DNA of 12,317 bases from Gemmatimonadota bacterium (GTDB lineage Bacteria > Gemmatimonadota > Gemmatimonadetes > Longimicrobiales > Longimicrobiaceae). Positions 7,501-12,317 of this stretch are shown here, piece by piece. Both the position numbers and the translations under genes were made by a program. How positions within the stretch are numbered: position 1 is the first letter of the stretch; each line of letters begins with the position of its first letter. The notes below the pieces were generated by a model that was not told the DNA's origin, did no database searches, and saw only the letters and a list, made by a program, of their open reading frames with translations. The DNA is taken from positions 1 through 12,317 of the forward strand of contig JAFAYN010000387.1 in assembly GCA_019240375.1 (NCBI GenBank). The letters are read 5' to 3'.

Positions 7501-8182
7501 GCTCCCGCAGGTGGAGAAGTGGCAGGAGAGCGAGCGCCTGACGCGCGAAAAGGAGATCCTGGGCTTCTTCATCTCCGGCCACCCTCTGGACAAGTTCCGC
7601 GAGGACGTGGCACTATTCGAGCGCGTCAACACCTCCAACCTCCGCGAGCAGCGCGACCAGAAGATCGAGCTGGCGTGCGTGATCACCGAGATCGCGCGGC
7701 AGATCTCCAAGCGCGACGGCTCGGAGTGGGGGCGCATCACCGTGGAGGACTTCTACGGCACCGCCACCGTGCTGGCCTTCGGCGAGTCGTGGGCGAAGTG
7801 GAAGGACGTGCTCCAGCAGGACACCCCGATCCTGATCCGCGGCGCGGTTTCCGGTCGCGACCGCGACGAGGAGGACCCGCCGATCTTTTTGGACGGGGCG
7901 GTGCGCCTGTCCGACCTGCGGGCGAGCGGGGACGTGGGGGTGTGCATCGAGATCGGGACGGACGGCGCCGACGCCGCCCGGATCCAGGAGGCCAAGGCGT
8001 GCTTCGCACGCAACCCCGGCTCCGGCCCGGTGCTGGTGCTCTGGCGCAACGGCGGGAGCATCCCCCCGGGCGACGAGCCGAGGCTCCGCTCCCGGACGCT
8101 CCGCGTCGCCCCGCACGAAGGGCTGCTGCGGGAGCTGCGCGAGGTGCTGGGCGAGGACCGGGTGAAGCTGACAAGAGCTTAG
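4583..8182 (+). CDS. dnaE: DNA polymerase III subunit alpha (replicative polymerase)
   Basis: At 1199 residues this is a full-length DnaE1-type C-family polymerase, the catalytic subunit of the chromosomal replicase. Domains: PHP 1 to about 280, palm/thumb/fingers about 290-850, HhH and linker, OB fold about 1000-1080, C-terminal domain to the end. Polymerase aspartates are Asp409 and Asp411 (PDIDVDFC) and Asp572 (KMDFLGLKTL), equivalent to E. coli 401, 403 and 555. The beta-clamp motif is QESMF at 951-955. The PHP metal ligands described for M. tuberculosis DnaE1 all appear present: His8, His10, Asp17, His42, Glu67, His89, Cys139, Asp206, His208, so intrinsic 3'-5' exonuclease activity is plausible, unlike E. 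coli. ATG 4583 gives the usual family N-terminus; GAGGA lies 13 bases upstream, a long spacing. accA follows after 18 bases. Confidence 0.98.
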   Translation: MCGFCHLHCHSEYSLLDGANRIGDLIKRAKEFEQPALALTDHGCMFGAWIFQEQAKKAGIKPIIGMEAYVAPNSRHDRGKVKGEKGYYHLVLLARDREGYKNLTKLTSIGYTEGFYSKPRIDREVLQRHSEGLIVTSACLAGEIAQHLMEDRWDAAREAVEWHQEVFRDRYYLEVQGHDSDGQDELNRRIFRLAEEMSVPVVATNDAHFLKAEDHQAHDVLLCIGLGKDFNEPNRMKYDDQLYFKSGPEMAERFADRLDVLENTLRIADETNWSYPKGYHVPAFPVQEQGFATEDEMLRGWVWEGALKHYAPKGTPAETDPKTVLPAEIVERVEYELDVITKLGYSGYFLITADFIKWARDHDIPVGPGRGSAAGSIVAYCMGITDCCPIKFDLLFERFLNPERVSMPDIDVDFCFERRGEVIEYVREKYGRDAVGQIITFGTMKSRAVVKDVGRTLGFLPAETDRLAKLIPNGPAYSLSVEEAVEKIPEVKELYDKEDRYRQLLDYSMTLEGLSRHSSVHAAGVVIAPGPLDEYVPICTQSTKGSGGNGESIIVTQYDMTCLEKAGMLKMDFLGLKTLTVIYDAVTMIRTRYGALRHPVTGVEYQRAEDIPLDDPEVYRMLARGGTAGVFQFESTLATEKLRAMKADRFDDLVAANALLRPGPLDMGMDQVYIRRKLGQEKVVYPHETLADVLEPTYGVIVYQEQVMRIAQILAGFSLAEADVLRKAVGKKDAELIKKELGGFVERAVKLGHDRRLIQDLAEQIEAFGRYGFNKSHSAAYGLVAYQTGWLKCHYPAEFMAALMSSVVDKIDDVVSYIAQCREMGKYLPRVGREGIEVLPPHVNESNWKFTVVGEGVGKVRFGLGAIRGVGEGAVRSILAARLAEGTFRSMFDFLCRIDLRLCNKRVIESLICAGALDGFEQDGGRAQLLAGLETAFAAAQQAQRDRESAQESMFGDLLGGDSANTAGIAEPTLPQVEKWQESERLTREKEILGFFISGHPLDKFREDVALFERVNTSNLREQRDQKIELACVITEIARQISKRDGSEWGRITVEDFYGTATVLAFGESWAKWKDVLQQDTPILIRGAVSGRDRDEEDPPIFLDGAVRLSDLRASGDVGVCIEIGTDGADAARIQEAKACFARNPGSGPVLVLWRNGGSIPPGDEPRLRSRTLRVAPHEGLLRELREVLGEDRVKLTRA

Positions 8183-8190
8183 AAAACATA

Positions 8191-8196
8191 GAGAGG
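8191..8196 (+). promoter_or_regulatory. ribosome-binding site deciding the accA TTG start
   Basis: GAGAGG sits four bases before TTG 8201, within the 18-base gap after dnaE. There is no in-frame ATG until well inside the conserved protein, so this site supports the TTG. Confidence 0.6.
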
Positions 8197-8200
8197 CCGT

Positions 8201-9166
8201 TTGGCAACCGTAGCCCATCTGGATTTCGAGCGCGCCATCGCCGAGGTCGAGGAGCAGATCGTCCGGCTCCGCGGCCTGGCCCGCGAGCGCGGCCTCGACG
8301 TCACCTCCGAGCTCCGCTCGCTGGAGCGGAAGCTCAAGACGCTCAAGGAAGACACCTTCCGCAACCTTTCGCCGATCGAGCGGGTGCAGGTCGCGCGGCA
8401 CCCCCGCAGGCCGTACACGCTGGACTACATCGACCTGATCTTCACCGACTACGTGGAGCTGCAGGGCGACCGGCAGTACCGCGACGACGCCTCGATCATC
8501 GGCGGGTGGGCGCGGCTGAACGGCGACTCGGTGATGGTGATCGGGCAGCAGAAGGGGCGCGACATGAAGGAGAACCTCCGGCGCAACTTCGGGATGCCGC
8601 ACCCGGAGGGGTACCGGAAGGCGCTCCGGCTGATGAAGCTGGCGGAGAAGTTCGGCCGGCCGGTGGTGACGCTGATCGACACCCCGGGAGCGTACCCCGG
8701 GATCGGCGCGGAGGAGCGTGGGCAGGGTGAGGCCATTGCCCGCAACCTGCGCGAGATGGCCGGGCTGCGGGTCCCCACCGTGGCGACGGTGATCGGCGAG
8801 GGCGGCTCCGGCGGGGCGCTCGCCATCGGGGTGGCGGACCGGGTGCTGATGCTGGAGAACAGCATCTACTCGGTGATCTCGCCCGAGGGGTGCGCGGCGA
8901 TCCTGTGGAAGTCGGGGACGGAGCGCGACAAGGCCGCCGCGGCGATGAAGATCACCGCCGAGGACCTGCTCCGCCTCAAGGTGATCGACGAGGTGGTCCC
9001 GGAGCCCTCCGGCGGGGCGCACTCCGACTGGGAGCGCACCGCCGAGGCGCTCCGCGAGGTGCTGGTCCGCCACCTGGACGAGCTGCGCGAGCTGTCGGTC
9101 GAACAGCTGCGTCGCACCCGGTGGGACAAGTACATGAACATGGGAGAGTGGCGGGCCGTCCGCTGA
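8201..9166 (+). CDS. accA: acetyl-CoA carboxylase carboxyltransferase subunit alpha
   Basis: AccA pairs with the zinc-finger subunit AccD (not in this window) to move carboxyl from biotin on AccB to acetyl-CoA, forming malonyl-CoA for fatty-acid synthesis in the cytoplasm. The 321-residue length is normal. Family marks: LDFERAIAEVEEQI at 7-20, the ARHPRRPYTLDYI segment at 65-77, GDRQYRDDASIIGG at 89-102, the crotonase-fold motif DTPGAYPG at 160-167, the oxyanion-loop GEGGSGGALA at 199-208, and SPEGCAAILWKS at 227-238. The start is TTG at 8201: the residues right after it match the AccA N-terminus and the first in-frame ATG is over 100 codons on. It follows dnaE by 18 bases, an order shared with E. 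coli, and is probably cotranscribed with it. Identification is very secure. Confidence 0.97.
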   Translation: MATVAHLDFERAIAEVEEQIVRLRGLARERGLDVTSELRSLERKLKTLKEDTFRNLSPIERVQVARHPRRPYTLDYIDLIFTDYVELQGDRQYRDDASIIGGWARLNGDSVMVIGQQKGRDMKENLRRNFGMPHPEGYRKALRLMKLAEKFGRPVVTLIDTPGAYPGIGAEERGQGEAIARNLREMAGLRVPTVATVIGEGGSGGALAIGVADRVLMLENSIYSVISPEGCAAILWKSGTERDKAAAAMKITAEDLLRLKVIDEVVPEPSGGAHSDWERTAEALREVLVRHLDELRELSVEQLRRTRWDKYMNMGEWRAVR

Positions 9167-9186
9167 CCCCCTCCTGCATGACCCGA

Positions 9187-9218
9187 GGCGCCGTGCCTGC
9201 CTGAGCGGGCACGGCGCT
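9187..9218 (+). other. strong hairpin between accA and ricT, no T run
   Basis: A perfect 10-bp stem (9188-9197 with 9208-9217) extends inward and outward to 14 pairs including two G-U, closing a CTGA tetraloop at 9201-9204. It starts 20 bases after the accA stop and ends 10 bases before the ricT Shine-Dalgarno. The following bases are purine-rich, not T-rich, so intrinsic termination is unlikely to be complete. Attenuation, a 3'-end barrier or an mRNA-processing site are possible. Confidence 0.55.
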
Positions 9219-9239
9219 GAGCATAGAAGAGGTGTTCCC

Positions 9240-10241
9240 GTGAGTCTTTCACTCCCCGTCCTTCAGCCCGTTCCCTCGTACGAGGACGCGCTCCGCGTCG
9301 TCGAGGTGGCGTTCAAGGGAAACCGGCGCGGCTACTTCAACAGCGCCGACCCGGAGCTGCGCGCCGGCACGTACGTGCTGGTGGAGGTGGAGCGCGGCCG
9401 CGACCTGGGCCGCGTCCTTTCGGTGGGCGGGGTGGCGGCGCGCAAGTGCGCCAGCTGCAGCACGCCCGGCGAGGACCCCACCCCGCAGGCGCAGGTGGTG
9501 CGCGCCGCCGACGCCGAGGAGATCCAGCAGCTCCACGTCCTGCGCGCGGACGAGGAGCGGGTGCGCCGCCTGACCCGCGAGATGGTGGAGCAGCACGGGC
9601 TGAAGATGAAGGTCAGCGAGGTGGAGTGGCAGTGGGACCGGAACAAGCTGACCATCTACTTCACCGCCGAGCGCCGGGTGGACTTCCGGCAGCTGGTGCG
9701 CGACCTGGCCCGCACCTTCCGCACCCGGATCGAGCTGAAGCAGATCGGCGTGCGCGACGAGGCGGCGCTCCTGGGCGGCGTCGGGAGGTGCGGGCGGGAG
9801 CTGTGCTGCTCCACCTGGCTGCGCGAGATCAAGCCGATCTCGCTGCAGCTGGCCAAGGACCAGAACCTGTCGCTCAACCCCACGCAGATCTCGGGGACGT
9901 GCGGGCGGCTGATGTGCTGCCTGACCTACGAGCACGACTCCTACCTGCAGGCGCGCAAGCGCTTCCCGCGCGAGGGGAAGACGCTGCGCACCTCGCGCGG
10001 GCAGGAGAAGGTGCTTTCCATCGACATCTGGAAGGACCAGGTCACCCTGCTGGACGAGAACAAGCAGCGGCGGACCCTCGGGCTGGACGAGCTCAGGACG
10101 GAAACGGCGGGGGTCCCGCAGGGCGCGCCGCGCGAGCGGGAGGCGCACGAGCCACCCGCGAGCGAGCCGCTCCCCGTCCCCACGGAAAACCAGCGTCCCC
10201 CGCGGCGTCCCCGCCTGCGCGGAGACCGGAGGCCGAATTGA
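9240..10241 (+). CDS. ricT: RicT/YaaT iron-sulfur regulatory protein (PSP1 domain)
   Basis: In B. subtilis RicT (YaaT) works with RicA and RicF in an Fe-S complex that directs RNase Y mRNA processing and affects sporulation and competence; outside Firmicutes the role is poorly known. The PSP1 core contains the diagnostic stretches GVGRCGRELCCSTW (181-193), AKDQNLSLNPTQISG (205-219) and CGRLMCCLTYEHD (221-233). Cysteines 184, 189, 190, 221, 226 and 227 form the two C-x4-CC sets, and a CxxC lies at 70-73; these are candidate cluster ligands. The 333-residue protein has a Pro/Arg-rich tail from about 291 beyond the usual core (B. subtilis about 275). GTG 9240 is supported by GAGGTG five bases upstream and by the N-terminal match. 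It overlaps metG. Family secure; partners and function here are unknown. Confidence 0.93.
   Translation: MSLSLPVLQPVPSYEDALRVVEVAFKGNRRGYFNSADPELRAGTYVLVEVERGRDLGRVLSVGGVAARKCASCSTPGEDPTPQAQVVRAADAEEIQQLHVLRADEERVRRLTREMVEQHGLKMKVSEVEWQWDRNKLTIYFTAERRVDFRQLVRDLARTFRTRIELKQIGVRDEAALLGGVGRCGRELCCSTWLREIKPISLQLAKDQNLSLNPTQISGTCGRLMCCLTYEHDSYLQARKRFPREGKTLRTSRGQEKVLSIDIWKDQVTLLDENKQRRTLGLDELRTETAGVPQGAPREREAHEPPASEPLPVPTENQRPPRRPRLRGDRRPN
10228..10232 (+). promoter_or_regulatory. ribosome-binding site deciding the metG TTG start
   Basis: GGAGG lies five bases before TTG 10238, inside the last codons of ricT. It fixes a TTG start that overlaps the ricT TGA. Confidence 0.75.
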
Positions 10242-11773
10242 GTCGGAATCGTTTCTACGTAACCACCGCAATCGACTACGCCAACGGCGACCCCCACCTG
10301 GGGCACGCCTTCGAGAAGATCGGCGCGGACGCCATCGCCCGGTACCACCGGCTGCTGGGCGAGGAGGTCCGCTTCTGCATGGGGATGGACGAGCACGGCC
10401 AGAAGGTGGCCCAGGCCGCCGCCGCTGAAGGGGTCTCCCCCCAGGAGCTGGTGGACGGCCTCGCCGCGCGCTTCAGGGCCCTGTGGGAGCGCCTGGAGGT
10501 GTCCAACGACCGCTGGGTCCGCACCACCGACGCGCACCACAAAAAGGGGGTCCGCGCGCTGATCGAGCGGATCTTCGAGCGCAACCCGGACGACTTCTAC
10601 GAGCAGACCTACGAGGGGTGGTACTGCGTGGGGTGCGAGCTGTTCAAGCGGGAAAACGAGATCCAGGACGGCCGCTGCGTGCTGCACCCCACGCGCGAGC
10701 TGCAGTGGTCGGAGGAGCGCAACTGGTTCTTCCGCCTGTCGCGCTACCAGGAGTTCCTGCGCGCGCACTTCGAGGCGCGCCCGGACTTCCTGCGCCCCGA
10801 GTCGCGCCGCAACGAGATCCTGGCGCTGATCGACAGTGGGCTGGAGGACATCTCGGTCACCCGCGCGAGGCTGTCGTGGGCGATCCCCTTCCCGCGCCCC
10901 ACCTCGGACGGGGTGGAGCAGGGGACGTGGGTCTGGTTCGACGCGCTCCCCAATTACCTGACCGACACCGGCTACCCGGACGGCGACTGGGAGGCGTGGT
11001 GGCCGGCGCAGCTGCACGTGGTGGGGAAGGACATCACCCGGCTGCACGCGGTGATCTGGCCGGCGATGCTGGAGTCCGCCGGCCTCCCCCTGCCGGAGCA
11101 CGTGTGGGGGCACGGCTTCGTGACGCTGGGCGGGGAGCGCTTCAGCAAGTCGGCGGGGGTGCGGCTGGACCTGAACGAGGCGATCGACCGCTTCGGTCCG
11201 GACGCGTTCCGGTACTTCCTGCTGCGCGAGGTGTCCTGGGACGCGGACGGGGCCTTTTCGTGGGAGCGCTTCACCGAGCGCTACACCTCGGAGCTGGCGA
11301 ACGGGCTTGGGAACCTGGCGAGCCGCACCGTCTCGATGGTGGAGAAGTACCGCGAGGGCATGGTCCCGAAGGCCGAGCCGACCGGGCTGGACGCCGGGGT
11401 CCCGCGTGTGCTGGCCGCCTTCCGGAAGGCGATGGACGCCAACCTGTTGCACGAGGGCGCCGCAGCCGCGTACGAGCTGGTGTCCGCCGCCAACGCCTTC
11501 GTGCAGGAGACCGCGCCCTGGAAGCTGGCGAAGGACCCGGAGCGAGCCGCGGAGCTGGACGGAGTGCTCGCCTCCATGGTCCGAGCCCTGGCGGTGGCCG
11601 CGGTGCTGTTCGCGCCCTTCATGCCGTCGAAGACGGAGGCGCTGTGGCAGCGCCTGGGCTCCGGGAGCGCGATGCCGCCGCTGGAAGAGCTGGAGGCGCT
11701 GACGGTGGACGGGTGGAAGGTGGGTGCGGGGGAGGTCCTCTTCCCGCGCCCGGACCTCTCGGCGAAAGTGTAG
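10238..11773 (+). CDS. metG: methionyl-tRNA synthetase
   Basis: This class I aminoacyl-tRNA synthetase charges tRNA-Met and initiator tRNA with methionine in the cytoplasm. The protein has 511 residues. The Rossmann fold opens with FYVTTAIDYANGDPHLGH, with the HIGH motif as HLGH at 20-23. A connective-peptide zinc knuckle has C130xxC133 and C147xxH150, the three-Cys one-His pattern I recall from Thermus-type MetRS. The KMSKS loop is RFSKS at 301-305. The helical anticodon-binding domain follows (ANGLGNLASRT, ETAPWKLAKDPE). The C-terminal EMAPII-like tRNA-binding domain found in some MetRS is absent. Start TTG 10238 is chosen because GGAGG lies five bases upstream and conserved sequence begins at once; it overlaps the ricT stop as TTGA, indicating coupled translation. 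A strong terminator follows. Confidence 0.97.
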   Translation: MSRNRFYVTTAIDYANGDPHLGHAFEKIGADAIARYHRLLGEEVRFCMGMDEHGQKVAQAAAAEGVSPQELVDGLAARFRALWERLEVSNDRWVRTTDAHHKKGVRALIERIFERNPDDFYEQTYEGWYCVGCELFKRENEIQDGRCVLHPTRELQWSEERNWFFRLSRYQEFLRAHFEARPDFLRPESRRNEILALIDSGLEDISVTRARLSWAIPFPRPTSDGVEQGTWVWFDALPNYLTDTGYPDGDWEAWWPAQLHVVGKDITRLHAVIWPAMLESAGLPLPEHVWGHGFVTLGGERFSKSAGVRLDLNEAIDRFGPDAFRYFLLREVSWDADGAFSWERFTERYTSELANGLGNLASRTVSMVEKYREGMVPKAEPTGLDAGVPRVLAAFRKAMDANLLHEGAAAAYELVSAANAFVQETAPWKLAKDPERAAELDGVLASMVRALAVAAVLFAPFMPSKTEALWQRLGSGSAMPPLEELEALTVDGWKVGAGEVLFPRPDLSAKV

Positions 11774-11798
11774 GATCCACGGAAGGAAGCCCTACGCA

Positions 11799-11832
11799 AG
11801 CGGCCCCACTCTCGATCGAGGGTGGGGCCGCT
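11799..11832. terminator. bidirectional terminator hairpin, metG / Cys-rich peptide gene
   Basis: A perfect 11-bp stem (11799-11809 with 11822-11832) continues inward through one G-U and three more pairs to a GATC loop. It is 25 bases after the metG stop and 11 bases from the stop of the convergent minus-strand gene. The plus-strand tail CGTCGTT is only mildly T-rich. Position and stem strength support use by both transcripts. Confidence 0.8.
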
Positions 11833-11843
11833 CGTCGTTCCGG

Positions 11844-12053
11844 CTACGGCAGCTCGCAGACGGGGCAGCTCCCCGCGTTGGGCACGCAGGAGTACCGGCC
11901 CAGGCAGTTGCACAGCTTGTAGCCCGACTGGCAGAGCGGGATCCGGGAGTCGGTCTGCGGCTCGGCGAACACCTGGGTGGCGCCGAAGCCCATCGCGCCG
12001 ACGAAGGAGAGGGCGAGGAGCCCTTGACGCAGGCGGGTGATCGAACGGCTCAT
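11844..12053 (-). CDS. secreted small cysteine-rich protein, 69 residues
   Basis: The gene starts at ATG 12053-12051 on the minus strand, with AGGAG five bases before it, and stops with TAG at 11846-11844. Residues 1-30 form a Sec signal peptide: Arg3, Arg7 and Arg9, then a hydrophobic core GLLALSFVGAMGFGA, and a V-F-A cleavage site after residue 30. The mature part is about 39 residues with six cysteines at 41, 48, 50, 56, 63 and 66 (C-x6-C-x-C-x5-C-x6-C-x2-C). It could be a disulfide-stabilised secreted peptide or a metal-binding or modified peptide. A start at 12188 would add 45 residues read through the AT-rich promoter region and is rejected. It stands alone and converges with metG; no maturation enzyme or transporter is nearby. 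I do not recognise the family and assign no function. Confidence 0.8.
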   Translation of the reverse strand: MSRSITRLRQGLLALSFVGAMGFGATQVFAEPQTDSRIPLCQSGYKLCNCLGRYSCVPNAGSCPVCELP

Positions 12054-12058
12054 GGCTG

Positions 12059-12096
12059 CTCCTGGAGAGAAGTTGACCTGGACACGAGCGCCAGGT
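12059..12096 (-). promoter_or_regulatory. 5' leader with competing hairpins over the ribosome-binding site
   Basis: On the minus strand the leader contains ACCTGG (12096-12091), then CCAGGT (12081-12076), then CCAGGAG (12065-12059) which includes the AGGAG ribosome-binding site. ACCTGG can pair with the nearby CCAGGT (6-bp stem, 9-base loop) or, using its last five bases, with the CCAGG that covers the ribosome-binding site. The pairing is seen in the sequence; any switching role is inferred. Confidence 0.35.
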
Positions 12097-12106
12097 TGAT
12101 ATGGGA

Positions 12107-12140
12107 ATTGTACGATAATTGTCTTATTGTAATCGGTCAA
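12107..12140 (-). promoter_or_regulatory. AT-rich promoter region of the Cys-rich peptide gene
   Basis: Read on the minus strand, TTGACC (12140-12135) is followed 17 bases later by TATCGT (12117-12112), matching five and four of six consensus positions. An overlapping TACAAT (12112-12107) is a better -10 by sequence, but its spacing from TTGACC would be 22. Either places the start of transcription about 40-50 bases before the ATG. It is one of the most AT-rich stretches in the window. Confidence 0.5.
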
Positions 12141-12160
12141 CGGTTGTGTCACCTTGGGAG

Positions 12161-12283
12161 GCTCCCTCCCCAAACCCCTCCCCCGCAAGCAGGGGAGGGG
12201 CTCAACTACAAGCGAGAACAGCCGTTGTCGTGCTCCCCTCTCCCCTTGTGGGGGATCGAGGGGGCAAGCTGTGGGGGAGGGGG
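12161..12283. repeat. G/C-tract intergenic repeat-like hairpins and G-quadruplex motif
   Basis: Two neighbouring units of C-tracts and G-tracts fill this stretch. The first has a perfect 9-bp stem CCCCTCCCC / GGGGAGGGG (12175-12183 with 12192-12200) and an 8-base loop. The second has C-tracts at 12232-12245, then four runs of five G at 12250-12254, 12260-12264, 12273-12277 and 12279-12283. The two look like diverged copies of one type of element. No ORF is supported here or to the window end. Confidence 0.5.
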
Positions 12284-12317
12284 CCTACGGTGCCGACTGA
12301 ACCCCGATGCAGACCCA

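Noticed and set aside
4490..7582. Open frame of 1030 codons antisense to dnaE
   Set aside because: It lies wholly opposite dnaE, its composition (His, Val, Leu, Gln, Arg rich) reflects reversed GC-rich codons, and no motif is recognisable. Long antisense frames are common in GC-rich genes.
7613..9073. Minus-strand open frame of 486 codons across the dnaE/accA junction
   Set aside because: It spans two confidently identified plus-strand genes, and has no start signal and no family resemblance.
9446..10237. Upstream extension of the metG frame through ricT
   Set aside because: The translated extension is a frame-shifted image of ricT. The TTG at 10238 with GGAGG upstream marks the true start, and conserved MetRS sequence begins there.
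12054..12188. N-terminal extension of the Cys-rich peptide gene
   Set aside because: It would translate the AT-rich promoter region and leader and place the signal peptide in the middle of the protein. ATG 12053 has a proper ribosome-binding site.

Overview
This is a GC-rich bacterial chromosome segment. It has dense genes, strong hairpin terminators, several GTG/TTG starts and small exported proteins with AT-richer upstream regions. The protein style (a long TPR protein, tiny lipoprotein and Cys-rich exported peptides, a RicT homologue in what looks like a diderm, and GGGGAGGGG-type intergenic hairpins) is what I associate with Gemmatimonadota, perhaps the Longimicrobium group. That placement is an inference from general resemblance, not from a marker search. 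No rRNA, tRNA, CRISPR array, insertion sequence or phage gene is visible.

Left part (1-1474): the 3' end of a TPR-repeat protein runs off the left edge. It converges on a 59-residue lipoprotein gene on the minus strand, with a hairpin between them. A 358-base AT-richer gap with several inverted repeats separates the lipoprotein gene from the divergent acyl-CoA dehydrogenase gene.

Lipid-metabolism part (1475-4405): a long VLCAD/ACAD9-like acyl-CoA dehydrogenase ends at a clear intrinsic terminator. It is followed by a compact CaiB/BaiF-family protein with the His/Asp pair of alpha-methylacyl-CoA racemases. Both act on acyl-CoA thioesters.

Housekeeping cluster (4583-11773): dnaE (replicative polymerase alpha subunit), accA (carboxyltransferase alpha subunit), ricT (PSP1/YaaT iron-sulfur protein) and metG (methionyl-tRNA synthetase) lie head to tail. 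dnaE-accA adjacency is also found in E. coli, and a ricT-metG neighbourhood recalls the B. subtilis yaaT-metS region. The last three genes use TTG, GTG and TTG starts. ricT and metG overlap by three bases, suggesting translational coupling. The run ends in a very strong hairpin shared with a convergent gene.

Right part (11844-12317): a minus-strand gene encodes a 69-residue secreted precursor with six cysteines. It has an AT-rich promoter region and an unusual 5' UTR, and beyond it lies G/C-tract-rich repeat-like intergenic DNA. The housekeeping genes are ordinary. The parts most worth a second look are the two tiny exported proteins and their leader regions, and the intact PHP metal site of DnaE.
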